NCBI GenBank assembly: GCA_905221605.1
Contig: CAJNDS010000935.1
Location: forward strand, 285,001 to 349,000
Length of the DNA: 64,000 bases
Direction: 5' to 3'
Source: Symbiodinium natans
Taxonomy: Eukaryota > Sar > Dinophyceae > Suessiales > Symbiodiniaceae
Notes under the pieces: model-generated
Seen by the model: only the letters and a program-made list of their open reading frames with translations
What the model was told of the DNA's origin: nothing
Database searches by the model: none
Made by a program: the position numbers and the translations under genes
Shown here: positions 1-10,041 of the stretch, piece by piece
Layout of the letters: each line of letters begins with the position of its first letter
How positions within the stretch are numbered: position 1 is the stretch's first letter

Positions 1-164
1 TGTCCCTTCTAGGGGTCCCTCCTTGTACCCCTTAACTTCCCCCAACAGCTTGAAAATCTGTTGTGCCCCAAACCCCCTAAACAAAGGGCTTTGGGTTTCG
101 TGTCTAAGGTGGGTTTAGGGCTTCGGTTTAGTGTTTAGTGTTTTGGGTTCCGGCTTTCAGGGTA

Positions 165-253
165 GGGTTTAGGGTTTAGGGGTTTAGGGGTTTAGGGGTT
201 TAGGGTTTAGGGTTTAGGGTTTAGGGGTTTAGGGTTTAGGGTTTAGGGTTTAA
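165..253 (+). repeat. Telomere-like tract
   Basis: About twelve TTTAGGG/TTTAGGGG units. Confidence 0.95.
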
Positions 254-496
254 TCCTGAAGCCCAAAAAATGCCCTGCTTGGCTTCTGGCGAGGCCGCCG
301 CTGGCACGGGTGTCCAGATGTCGGAGTCATTCCAAACCTTGCGGGAACAGTACGAAGATTGAGGGCACATGTAGGGTTTACCCGAAACCCAAGCCGAAAC
401 CTCGGGCTCTGAACGCCATTCTCGAAAAGCTACACTCTGCACCGCGCACCTTTTCGACCGTATTTTGGGCGGCTGTCACAATATTCCTTCTTCCAG

Positions 497-702
497 GAAC
501 GGCGGATGCTGAAAAAAATCATGGTGCCGCCTTGTGACGGAAAGGATACCGAAGGTCTGGAACGATGGCTTTGGCAAGTACAGAAGTCTGGTACTGATTT
601 TGTACCCTATGCAAAAACCTCGCAAAACACTAACGCCGACTAATGCCTTCATTTTGAAACTCAGGCGTCATCTTCGGAACTACTGGAGCTAATGTTTCGC
701 AA
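497..702 (+). CDS. Candidate two-exon fragment, unknown product
   Basis: A pyrimidine-rich acceptor (TTCCTTCTTCCAG) precedes 497-577 (ERRMLKKIMVPPCDGKDTEG, LERWLWQ), which ends at a GTACAG donor. A CTCAG acceptor at 664 leads into 665-702 (ASSSELLELMFR), which ends at a GTAAGC donor. Both frames are open and phases match. An upstream in-frame stretch at 405-440 (ALNAILEKLHSA) may be the previous exon. Product not recognised. Confidence 0.35.
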
Positions 703-2651
703 GTAAGCATCGCATCCTCAGCTCATACCATGTCAGCTTTGGAAAGGAATACCTAGCGCCACACTAGCGCTATCCTAGCGCCTACATGGGAGGGAGAGCC
801 TGAAACCTGCGAAGACATAAACCAGCAAGAGCGGAACTTCATATCGCACTTCCATCATATGTTACATACAAAGTATTTTGACGTCCGTTATATTCTAACC
901 TAGACCCTATAAACCCTAAACCCTAAACCATACATCCTTAGAGCCCATCAAGCCCCGATGTTCGACCTCGATGACTAGGGCTTTCAGCTCTACATGGAGC
1001 AACATCTCGTGCTACTTGGATTACGAGGGTTTAGGGTTCAGGATGTTCAAAGTTTAGGGTCCTTGAATCAAAAAGTGTGCCTGGTGTTGCGCATGAAGGT
1101 CCAGAAAGGGAACCTCCGTTTGAGGGTTAGGCTTAGGGTTTTGAGGCTTAAGGTTTAGGGCTTAGCAATCAGGTTAGGGCGCATAGGTGTAAAGGTTCAT
1201 CTTGAATTCCTTGCACACATGGTGTCTGAAGACTCTGCTGTCTCCAGACTACCTTGCAAGCCCCCCATCAGGACCAAACTAAACCTACTCAAACCCTGCA
1301 CCCTACCTAGACGCCTCAACTACCCGTTAACCCCAAAAGCTTAAAACCCACCCTAAACCCTAAAGCCTAAACCCTAAACCCTAAAACCTAAAACCCTAAA
1401 CCCTCCCTGGACACCCCCAAGGGCCCGGACAGAATCCAGGGTGCGGCGCCAGGCGCCCGCCCCGCTTTGCCAAAGTGGTGAGGCCTTAGGGTTTGGGGCT
1501 CAACTAGGGTTCTTGGGGTTTCGGGTTTTGGGGTTCAGTACATAATACAGTACGTAAGGGGATAGTAAGGTGGGGTATGGGGATTCTAAAAGTTTTCTAA
1601 GGGCAGGGACGATAAAAGGTTTTCTAAGGGAAACAAAGTAGACTTACTAGGTCACCCTAAACCCTAAACCCTAAACCCTAAACCCTAAACCCTAAACCCG
1701 AGCTTCCAAGTCGGGCTTAGGAAGGAGGGCTTGCTTGGGAGCTTTCGGTGCCTTTGGGATTCTTTGCTATGAGCTTTGAATGGCTTAGGAAGGGCGGGTA
1801 AGGGCTTAGGGCTTAGGGCTTAGGGCTTCTTAGGGCTTAGGGCTTAGGGCTTAGGGCTTAGGGTTTGGGGTTTAGGGCTTAGGGCTTAGGGTTTAGGGCT
1901 TAGGGCTTAGGGTTTAGGGTTTGGGGTTTGGGGCTTAGGGCTTAGGGCTTCGGGTTTAGGGCTTAGGGCTTAGGGTTTGGGGTTTGGGGTTTAGGGCTTA
2001 GGGCTTAGGGTTTAGGGTTTAGGGCTTAGGCTTGGGGCTTGGGGCTTGGGGCTTGGGGCTTAGGGCTTAGGGCTTAGGGCTTCTTAGGGCTTAGGGTTTA
2101 GGGCTTAGGGCGTAGGGCTTAGGGCTTAGGGTGTTAGGGTCTGGAAGTTTGGAAGTGGCAAGCTCCACATCGCTTAGGAATTGGCAGCGTCCACAACCCT
2201 TCACCCCCCGACGCTGCCGTAAACCCGAATGCATGAAGCAAAGCACTTTGGGTTTAGGGCTTGGGGTAAAGAGCTTAGGCTTAGTGAAACCCTATAAAAG
2301 GACCCGAAACCCTAAACCCTGGACCCAAACCCTAAAAAAAACACCGCCGGGAGGCAGCCAGAAACTCCTCGGCTTGGAAGCGGTTTCGCCTGCAGTGCGT
2401 GTGGGGGGGTGTGGGGGGGGGGAGGGGGGGGGAGGGGCACCCTAAACCCAAAACCACGCAGTTGCTGTAGGTTTGGGGGTACCTATTGCCCATTATGTGA
2501 AGCCTCCGATAAAGGGTTATCGTTTTAAAGGGCCACCAGGCGGAACGAAGTCGTCATCATCTCCTGCGTTGCTCTTCTTCCAGAAAGCCTCACCGTTTAG
2601 GGTATTGGGTTTAGGGTTTGGGGGGGGGGGGGGGGGGGTTTAGGGTGTAGG
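703..2651. other. Region without a recognised gene
   Basis: Telomere-like tracts at 900-930, 1330-1410, 1651-1700 and 1800-2135. A family 16-like element remnant at 1546-1660. A G-rich run at 2401-2436 and a poly-G at 2620-2638. The remaining ~700 bp shows no frame I would call. Confidence 0.6.
1800..2135 (+). repeat. Long degenerate telomere-like tract
   Basis: Mixed CTTAGGG, TTTAGGG and TTTGGGG units. CTTAGGG is the commonest, so a local variant has been amplified. Confidence 0.95.
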
Positions 2652-2900
2652 GGAGACCAGCGGAGTCAAAGTTCGCGTGGAAGAACTCGTCGCGCCCCAA
2701 GTGCCCACGCACGTGGAGCTTCCCATTCTGGTCACCAACGAGTGTCTTCTCTGACCGGCGGCCATCACGAACTTGGAAAGTGGCGAAAAGTCTCTGGAGT
2801 TCCATGAAGCACCGGCTTTCATCTCCCTCGCCCTAGCGTCAAACTGGTCTCGCTCCCTTTGTGCACGCCATGCCTCAACGAACCCATCCACGAGTTCGTC
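2652..2900 (-). CDS. Candidate exon island, unknown product
   Basis: Two overlapping frames have coding-like composition: FVDGFVEAWRAQRERDQFDA at the 5' side, and ELQRLFATFQVRDGRRSEKT, LVGDQNGKLHVRGHLGRDEF, FHANFDSAGL at the 3' side. A frameshift or short intron must lie near 2800 if both belong together. The island is bounded by a poly-G/telomere tract at its 3' end. Family not recognised. Confidence 0.35.
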
Positions 2901-3539
2901 CTTGGAAACTTACCATGAAGAGAAGGAACTTTGCGCAAAACAGAACAGGGTGTGCCAACCATCCACCCCTTGAGAAACCAAGCAGCCCCATTAGAGTAGC
3001 ACCGGGGGCATAAATGTATAATATGAAGGCCCAGAATTGTCATGCCCACCCAAACCCTAAACTCCAAACGACCATGCAGAAAGCTTATGGTTCGCGAAAC
3101 CCACGCGGTAGCACAGCAACCATGTTAAATACCCTAAACTTTAAACCCTAAACCCTAAACCTTCAACAGAGGAATCTGGAACCCAAAAAGGGCCAAAGGG
3201 CACCACTGGTCCTGCCAAATCCACAAGGTTCGAACCCTTAGGGTTCAGGGTTCAAGTGTTTAGGGTTTAGGGCTTCGGGTTAAGGGGCTTCGGTTTTAGG
3301 GTTCAAGGGTTTAGGGGTTCAGGGGGTTCGGGTTCAGGGCTAATGGTTTGAGTCTTTCCCCCAGTTGCGCTTCCTGTTGGGGCCCTGGCCGCTTGAGCTT
3401 TTGCGGCTGGCTGTGCTTCGCCGCCTGTGGAGTTGAAGGGTTTAGGGTTGCGATGGTTTAGGGCGTTTAGGGTTTAGGGTTTGGGGGTTGTTGTTTCGAT
3501 TGCTGCTCGGCCTCGGGGTTCTGAACCCGAAACCCTAAG

Positions 3540-3830
3540 CCCCAAACCCTGAACCCGAAGCCACAAACCCTTTGAAGCCTAAACGCTAAAACCCTAAAAC
3601 CCTAAACGCTGAACCCTAAACCCCTACAACCTCTAAACCCTTAACCCCTAAAACCTCTAAACCCTAAAACCCTAAACCCCTACAACCTCTAAACCCTTAA
3701 CCCCTAAAACCTCTAAACCCTTAACCCCTAAAACCTCTAAACCCTAAAACCCTCAAACCCTAGAAACCCTGAAACCCTAAACCCTAAACCCTAAACCCTA
3801 AACCCTGAAACCCTGAAACCCTGAAACCCT
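3540..3830 (-). repeat. Telomere-like tract with 8- and 9-mers
   Basis: CCCTAAAAC, CCCCTAAAACCTCTAAA and CCCTGAAA variants. The right end is part of a 22-bp direct repeat pair (3828-3849, 3907-3928). Confidence 0.9.
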
Positions 3831-4008
3831 CAAAGCCTACAGAAGACCGTCAATAGTTTATTTAATTGTTTTCACCTAAAACCCTAAAACCCTGAAACCC
3901 TGAAATCCTCAAAGCCTACAGAAGACCGAAGCCCTCCGACCCCGCACCCGATGACCTGCATGTCGGCCTGGGCATCCAGGCTTCGTGCCTCCGAGGGCTT
4001 GGAGTTTG

Positions 4009-4201
4009 CTTAGGGTTTAGGGTTTAGGGTTTAGGGTTTAGGGTTTAGGGTTTAGGGTTTAGGGTTTAGGGTTTAGGGTTTAGGGTTTAGGGTTTAGGGT
4101 TTAGGTTTTAGGGTTTAGGGTTTAGGGTTTAGGGTTTAGGGTTTAGGGTTTAGGGTTTGGGGTTTAGGGTTTGGGGTTTAGGGTTAAACCCTAAACCCTA
4201 C
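4009..4201 (+). repeat. Telomere tract with head-to-head junction
   Basis: About 25 TTTAGGG units, then an abrupt switch to CCCTAAA at 4186-4187 (GGGTTAAACCC). Confidence 0.95.
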
Positions 4202-4439
4202 ATGACATCCAAAAGAACCATGGGGGGAGCTCGGGTTCCGGAAGCCGAAAGCGCGGACACTAAACGCTGCACCCCGCACCCGCTCCCCCACCCCTTTCAT
4301 CCGACTGGTTTAGGGTTTAGGGTTTAGGGTTTAGTCTAGAGTTTCAGGGGGGGGGCCCGGCTGCTCTAAAAGGAGCCGTGACTTGGCCTCCAGGTTCATA
4401 TGGAGGGAGCGGGGGCTGCAAGTTCCCAATTTCATACAC

Positions 4440-4548
4440 GGAGGGGCCCCTTTGCTATACTAACCGTAATTAAGGGACTTATAACCTAAGTTAGGCTCCT
4501 TAGGGCTCTTTCAACTCTACTTATAACTAGGGGGGCCCCTCCTTGTAC
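4440..4548. mobile_element. Family 8 foldback element
   Basis: GGAGGGGCCCCTTTGCTATA ... ATAACTAGGGGGGCCCCTCC. Shares TAATTAAGGGACTTATAACC with 41695-41817; the first 35 bp of the window look like the right end of another copy. Confidence 0.7.
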
Positions 4549-4928
4549 TTTAAAGATGGTACCTGTAGTTCCCTATAACTCCTGAGTAAGAACCAGCAGG
4601 TAAGGAACTACTTCTTGAGATTAGGGTTTACAGTGAAGCTCAAACATGTGATTCATACCCTGCGCAAGCACGTCGTAGCCAAAGATGGGTTTAGGCAATA
4701 TTTCCGAAGGCCAACAAATGATTTCCACCGCGAGCCTATGCCATTGACGTGGTGCACGTCACCGACACAATGACATAATGCTGTTCCATATTTAAGAGCC
4801 TGGGGTTCAGGAACCCTAAGCCCTAAACCCTAAACCCTTCCGGTTGGCCGCAAGAAAAGGAGCCGAGCCCAGGAGTGTTTTGAAGATGCATTTTGAGCAA
4901 TGTCTGAATTGGCAACCCTGGGGCTGTG

Positions 4929-5014
4929 GGTTTAGGGTTTAGGGTTTAGGGTTTAGGGTTTAGGGTTTAGGGTTTAGGGTTTAGGGTTTAGGGTTTAGGG
5001 TTTAGGGTTTAGGG
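4929..5014 (+). repeat. Telomere tract
   Basis: Twelve perfect TTTAGGG units. Confidence 0.97.
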
Positions 5015-5213
5015 TAACAGAAGGGGCCTGAACAATCGGGTTTTGGGGGTTATGACATATGACAGTAGCAGCAAAAGTATATAGGACCATAAGGGAATAC
5101 GACTAGCAATTGTTCCGACCGCGAATGTAGACTGCGGGCTCTTTGTTGGGTCTCTTGTGTAGAACGAAAATACTCCTGTTTTTTCGTGTTCACATGCCCA
5201 AAGCTAATATGGA

Positions 5214-5513
5214 TCAGCCCTCATGCGACAAGGATTTTGCCAGGGCCGTGCGCACGCTCAGGATCGTCAACAGCTTGTATATAGGGGCCTGAATCATTAG
5301 AAAGGGGTTTTCGGGGGGGGGGGGGGGGGGGGGGTTACTATATAGCATAACCCTAAACCCTAAACCCAAAACCTTAAACCCTAACCGGAAGGGTTCTGGG
5401 GGGTTATTATTACAAAGGGACCCTAAGGGAATACTATTCGTAATTATTCCGACCTCTCGGGTGTATCTGCTGCACTGCCGTCGGCTGATGGCGCATATTC
5501 CTGCCATCACCTA
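5214..5513 (-). pseudogene. 3' remnant of gene A split by telomere tract and an element
   Basis: Two short stretches keep RCC1-like coding. At 5468-5511 the minus strand reads GDGRNMRHQPTAVQQI, aligning to GGDSS-VQ-x-LKDVQQI. At 5214-5295 it reads IQAPIYKLLTILS... to a TGA. Between them (5296-5467) lie a poly-G run, a short CCCTAAA stretch and an ATTCCGACC-type foldback element bounded by GATA/GATT, which looks like another introner at the same CA|GAT site class. The 3' side ends in AAT instead of AG, and the frame across the adjacent telomere tract is off, so I read this as a decayed gene end. Confidence 0.5.
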
Positions 5514-5566
5514 AACCCTAAACCCTAAACCCTAAACCCTAAACCCTAAACCCTAAACCCTAAACT
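5514..5566 (-). repeat. Telomere tract bounded by ATCAC direct repeat
   Basis: Seven CCCTAAA units on the plus strand, with ATCAC immediately on both sides (gccATCAC-tract-ATCACttgcc), placed within an RCC1 repeat of gene A. Confidence 0.9.
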
Positions 5567-7291
5567 ATCACTTGCCAGGATCGCCCCCAGGTCAGCACAG
5601 AACCACCGCCGAGAGTGGCAACAAAGGTGTTGCCAGACGACTGGATCCTCGGGTGGCCCTTAAATTACCTCTGAAAAGATATTCCTAGCTAGGGGTTTAG
5701 GGTTTAGGGTTTAGGGTTTAGGGTTTAGGGTTTAGGGTTTAGGGTTTAGGGCTTAGGGCTTAGGGCCTAGGGCCCTCTTAAGCCCAATATGGGAAAATAG
5801 ATAAAGGAACATCCCAAAGGCCTACCGAGGATCTGTTGAACATCCTTCAGGTGATCTTGCGCGCCACCGGCGTCACCACCCCAGGCAGGATCGCCCCAGG
5901 TCAAAACCTAGGCTGCCCAGTAGCCTAGGCTTGAAAAGGGTGCCCTTTTTTGCTTACAGGGGGTTTAGAAGGGAGCCCAAACCCCCCCCAAAAAAGGGAA
6001 GAAGGGTACGACTGGGCATCCTGGCAACAGATCCGTCACCAAGAATGGCAGCAAAAGCCCCCCAGGTCGCCTGGATCTGCTGCACGTCCTTCAGCCGGTC
6101 TTGTACGGTGCTGCTGTCACCGCCCTGAAAGGTGCAGCCCCAAGTCACGACAGACCCATCGCCCCGAATGGCAGCGAAGGCTGAGTGGGTAGCTTGGATC
6201 TGCTGCACGTCCTTCAGCTCATGCTGCACATCGCTGCTATCACCGCCAGCACCTTTTTCGCCCCAGGTCACAACCGACCCATCGCACAGAATGGCAGCAA
6301 AAGCAAAGTAGCTAGCCTGGATCTGTTGCACGCCCTTCAGTTGATCCTGCACATCACTGCTGTCGCCGCCCTTGGAAGGCTCGCCCCAGGTCACAACACG
6401 TCCATCGCCCAGAATGGCGGCAAAAGCCCTGTGGGTAGCTTGGATCTGCTGCACGTCCTTCAGCTCACACTGCACGTCACTGCTGTCGCCGCTACGGTCG
6501 GCCTCGCCCCAGGTCGCAACAGACCCATCGCCAAGAATGGCAGCAAACGCGAAAAGAGATGCCTGGATCTGCTGCACGTTTTTCAGCTGATGCTGCACAG
6601 CACCGCTGTTGCCTCCGTGGCGCAAACTGCCCCAGGTCACAACAGAACCATCGCTCAGAATGGCAGCAAAAGCCTTGCGAGTAGCTTGGATCTGCTGCAC
6701 GTCCTTCAGCTGATCTTGCACGTGGTTGCTGTCGCCACCATGCTCAACATGACCCCAGGTCACTACAGACCCATCGCCCCGAATGGCAGCAAAAGCCTGC
6801 CAGGTAGCCTGGATCTGCTGCACGTCCTTCAGCTGGTCTCGCACAGCACTGCTGTCACCGCCAAAGTCAGGATCGCCCCAGGTCACAACCAACCCATCGC
6901 CGAGAATGGCAGCAAAAGCTTGCTCAGTAGCTTGGACCTGCTGCACGTCCCTCAGCAGAGCTTGCGCAGCACCGCCGTCGCCACCATACTCGGGTCTACC
7001 CCAGGTCACAAGGAACCCATCGCCAAGAATGGCGGCAAAGGAACCTCCGTTGTGGCCCTGAACACAAACACGGCTCATGCTCAAGCTTAGCGTGTCACCG
7101 CTGCGCAGCCCAGATTTCTGAAGAATGGCTGCTTCATCCAGAACGCCTCCTGTGGAGTCCACTAGTCTGCCCCTGCCAACTGCCAGGGCTTCCTGTGCTC
7201 TGCTCTTGAATGTCTCTACGGACTCGTCCGGTTCTGCTTCCAGCGAAACGGTTTTGCCACTTAGCAGGGTCACAGAAATCACAAGTGACAT
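5560..7291 (-). CDS. RCC1 gene A: ubiquitin-like + tandem RCC1-like repeat protein (3 exons)
   Basis: Model: complement of 6029-7291, 5834-5907 and 5560-5647, 474 codons plus stop. Residues 1-75 (MSLVISVTLLSGKTVSLEAE...) have a ubiquitin-like pattern. They are followed by about ten ~41-residue units of the form AFAAILGDGSVVTWG-x5-GGDSS-x-VQ-x-LKDVQQIQAT, an RCC1-like (PF13540-type) beta-propeller repeat. The family is expanded in Symbiodiniaceae and often labelled HERC/RCC1; a scaffold or ubiquitin-linked role is inference. Both introns are mobile elements whose removal restores the repeat exactly (DGS|VLTWG and VQ|QIQSS). The last exon ends at a TAG supplied by a telomere-repeat tract, and an extra G in its TGGGGG stretch shifts the frame, so the 3' end is probably worn. 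Remnants of further repeat coding lie at 5214-5513. The start is the first ATG of the ubiquitin-like domain. Confidence is high for exons 1-2, moderate for exon 3. Confidence 0.85.
5648..5833 (-). mobile_element. Introner (family 2) with embedded telomere tract, intron 2 of gene A
   Basis: A 186-nt GA-AG intron: CAACA|GATC CTCGGTAGGCCTTT ... AAGGGCCACCCGAG|GATC. There is a perfect 4-bp duplication (GATC) and inverted termini CTCGGTAGGCCTTT / AAGGGCCACCCGAG. The interior holds a ~75-bp TTTAGGG tract (plus-strand sense, 5694-5768). The joined codons read DVQ-QIQSS, as in the neighbouring repeats. The left half (TTTGGGATGTTCC...ATTTTCCCATATTGGG) resembles the BAR-gene intron and the element at 57.95-58.01 kb. 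Confidence 0.8.
5694..5768 (+). repeat. Telomere-repeat tract inside an intron
   Basis: About nine TTTAGGG units plus two CTTAGGG variants, lying wholly within intron 2 of gene A. Confidence 0.95.
5908..6028 (-). mobile_element. Introner (family 1) forming intron 1 of gene A
   Basis: A 121-nt GT-AG intron. On the minus strand it reads TCT|GTTG CCAGGATGCCCAG ... CTGGGCAGCCTAG|GTTT. The flanking 4-mers GTTG/GTTT are the target-site duplication, and the termini are inverted repeats of CTAGGATGCCCAG (one base changed). The donor GT lies in the duplication and the acceptor AG is the last two bases of the element. Without splicing, the frame runs into the element and ends with a MPSRTLLPF-like peptide that recurs wherever this element occurs. 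Confidence 0.85.
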
Positions 7292-7509
7292 GGCCGGGAT
7301 CCAGGGAGATCGTGCTGCGAAACCTGACCACCTAAGCTTTAGGAGGAACAGGTTGAGGCCTAGCGGGGTTATACGGGTTACCCTGAACCCGGAAATGCTA
7401 AACTCTAAGCCCTGTAAACCCTGAACCCGGATATAAGGTTGAACCCTAAACCCTAAACCCTAAACCCTAAACCCTCTGAAGCTAGCTGCACTTAAAAACC
7501 CTCAACCTC

Positions 7510-7612
7510 GAGATGTTCCCACTTATGCTCTAACAGTCCTTAATAGGGATTATAGTATCCCCTATGAGAATTACAATTAAGGACTGTTAGCATAAGGGGG
7601 GAAGATCCCAAC
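7510..7612. mobile_element. Family 4 foldback element
   Basis: GATGTTCCC...ACAGTCCTTAATAGGGATT ... ATTAAGGACTGTTAGCATAA...GGGAAGATCCC. Inverted arms of ~40 bp around a short centre. Confidence 0.75.
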
Positions 7613-7748
7613 CTCAACCGTACAAGCCCTAAGCCCTAAGCCCTATAAGCCCTAAACCGTACAAGCCCTAAACCAAAATAGGACGCCGGTCGAAAAGTCT
7701 AACGGCAAAGTGAAGGGAAGGGCTGCCATGCGCGGCGACGTGTCATTC

Positions 7749-7855
7749 GGTTTAGGGTTTAGGGTTTAGGGTTTGGGGTTTGGGGTTTGGGGTTTGGGGT
7801 TTGGGGTTTGGGGTTTGGGGTTTGGGGTTTGGGGTTTGGGGTTTGGGGTTTAGGG
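7749..7855 (+). repeat. Telomere-variant tract (TTTGGGG)
   Basis: Three TTTAGGG units, then about eleven TTTGGGG units, then one TTTAGGG. This variant recurs at 10016-10040, 14178-14215 and 35668-35800 (as CCCCAAA). Confidence 0.95.
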
Positions 7856-7891
7856 CCCAGCTTCTTCTTGAGGACGCATGGCTCACACGCG

Positions 7892-7926
7892 GGGGGGGGG
7901 GGGGGGGGGGGGGGGGGGGAGGGGGT
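7892..7926 (+). repeat. Poly-G run
   Basis: 28 consecutive G with flanking G-rich bases, 40 bp after a TTTGGGG tract. Confidence 0.95.
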
Positions 7927-8608
7927 AGGTGGGGGAGGGGTTGTTCTAGGATAGGTTCCCTTTTGCGGTGATTGGTATCATTGCGGCTACGGCAGGGTCC
8001 AGAATCCGGAGGAACGCCGGTACGACTCCTGAGAGAAGTTCCCTTTGGCATCCACTTCCTGGTCTGTCAGCTAGTTCCACGCGAGAATCCACGCACCAAG
8101 CTGTTTAATATGAGCCCCAAATTCGCCTGAACACCCTAAACCCTGAACCCTGAACCCTAAACCCTATAACTTCCTAAACCCCAAACCCTGAACACTGAAC
8201 ACTGAACCCTAAACCCTAAACCCTAAACCCTAAACCCTAAAACCTACAAAAACTGTGCCTCCTGCAAGTTGATCAGAGACACTGTGGCAGACCAGATCGC
8301 TTCACTCCACCACCAGCCGTCTGGGGCCTTTAGGGTTTAGGGTTTAGGGTTGAGGGTTTAGGGTTTAGGGTTGAGGGTTGAGGGTTTAGGGTTCAGGGTG
8401 TTGAGTACCCAATATCTGCTCTTTTTGGCCTTGTGGGTATGGGTGGGGACTTCAGCGACGGCGCCAAAAGGCTGAAGGGCTTTAAGGGTTGTACAGCTTT
8501 TCGGGTTTAGGGTCGAGGGTTCAGGGTTATAGGGCTTGGCAAGAATGTTGGGCCTAGGTTTTCAGGGAGGAATGCCTTGGCGACCAGCCTTTTCGACACA
8601 AGGTTTAT

Positions 8609-8763
8609 AGGGTTCTTAAGGGAGGGGGGTCCATGGGGGGGGGGTAGGTACCTAATTAGTAGGGAACCTTACAGAAGCTTAGGCAGCCTTACAGAGTAGC
8701 AGGGAGTAATTGGGAACCTTAGGTTTCGTACCCCCCTTGAACCCCACCTCCCTTAAGAACCCT
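8609..8763. mobile_element. Family 9 foldback element
   Basis: AGGGTTCTTAAGGGAGGGGG ... CCTCCCTTAAGAACCCT. A second copy at 59374-59491 keeps the left end and the CCCTAAGCTTCCC-rich interior. Confidence 0.7.
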
Positions 8764-8997
8764 ATCAAGCGCGTCCATTCCTCTGCCGCAACGCAAAGCC
8801 CTAAACATGTGAGCCCAGAAGCAAAGATGCTACACCCTAAACCCTTAGCCCCTGAACCCTAAACCCCTATATAACCCCTAAACCCTAAACCCTAAACCCT
8901 CAACCCTAAACCCTAAACCCTAAACCACAGGTGCCGCCTCGGTGTAGTCGGCATCAGTTTCTGGGATCGGCCTGCGCCACGGAGCTCAGTTCTCATA

Positions 8998-9081
8998 GGG
9001 GGTTTAGGGTTTAGGGTTTAGGGTTTAGGGTTTAGGGTTAAGGTTTAGGGTTTAGGGTTTAGGGTTTAGGGTTTAGGGTTT
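8998..9081 (+). repeat. Telomere tract
   Basis: About eleven TTTAGGG units. Confidence 0.95.
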
Positions 9082-9894
9082 TGGCGAAGATTCCAAGAGC
9101 TGTTGTTCTTGTTGGCTTCGTAGCCCTTCCCACCCTTACCCGAACCCGTCTCTGCTTAGGGCTTAGTGTTCTCCCTCCCTCCTCCCCCCCCAGCCCCCCT
9201 TTTCTTGTTTGCTACCCTAAACCCTAAGCCCTAAACCCTAAACCCTCACACACTCACACACTCACCAGCCCCAAGCCCTCAACCCTAAACCCTCGAAAAG
9301 GCCTCAGCCACGGCTCGAGGTCTATCTCCTCGGCGGCCTCAGAGCCTTACTTGAAGGTTCGTGGGATTTGGGGCCATAAAGGGGTTTAGGGTTTAGGGTT
9401 TGGGGTTTTGGGGTTTAGGGTTTGGGGTTTAGGGTGTTGTGAGTGGGATAACTTGGGCAGAAAGTCTTTCAGCCCTCTGAGTCCTAAACCCCAAGCATCA
9501 GGTTTGGGGGGTTGAGGATCATTGGGTTTAGGGTTTAGGATTTAGGGTTATAGGGTATAGGGTTTACGGGTTGAGGGTTGAGGGTTCTAAACCTTACTGA
9601 CCCTACTGCTCACCTTCCCTTGTCTTGCTGTGTCTCGGGGCGCGGCCCAGCTCAACTTGGTCGAGCCGCGGTCCCTCCCGCTTGTTGGTTTTTGGGGTTG
9701 TGGCTTCAGGGTGGTCATTCTAGGGATTCCCTAAACCCTAAACCCTAAACCCTAAACCCTCAACCCGCAACCGTTTAGGCGCTTAGGGGGCTTGTGTTTG
9801 TTTTGAGTGCGTTGAGGTTCTTCCCAGCGTCCCCACAGAGTCCTCTACTGCTTGGAGGTTCTAGGGTACTTTTGGCTTATATTCCCGTTGGCGT

Positions 9895-10041
9895 TTAGGG
9901 TTTAGGGTTTAGGGTTTAGGGTTTAAGGTTTAGGGTTTAGGGTTTAGGGTTTAGGGTTTAGGGTTTAGGGTTTAGGGTTTAGGGTTTAGGGTTTAGGGTT
10001 TAGGGTTTAGGATTTGGGGTTTGGGGTTTGGGGTTTGGGGT
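9895..10041 (+). repeat. Telomere tract
   Basis: About seventeen TTTAGGG units ending in four TTTGGGG units. Confidence 0.95.

Larger units (their letters stand above)
2901..5213. other. Region without a recognised gene
   Basis: Telomere tracts, a family 1b-like scrap at 3175-3215, a family 8 element, and unique DNA at 4620-4800 and 5030-5213 in which I see no gene. Confidence 0.6.

Noticed and set aside
3540-3830. CRISPR-like regular repeats
   Set aside because: Telomere variants without unique spacers of constant length, and the genome is eukaryotic.
6185-7090. 301-codon plus-strand frame opposite gene A
   Set aside because: Antisense shadow of the RCC1 repeats; its periodicity mirrors the real gene. 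The same applies to 22640-23380.
7752-8051. Long frame with PNPKPQT repeats
   Set aside because: It is the translation of TTTGGGG/CCCCAAA repeats plus poly-G; the same peptide appears at 35571-35807 for the same reason.
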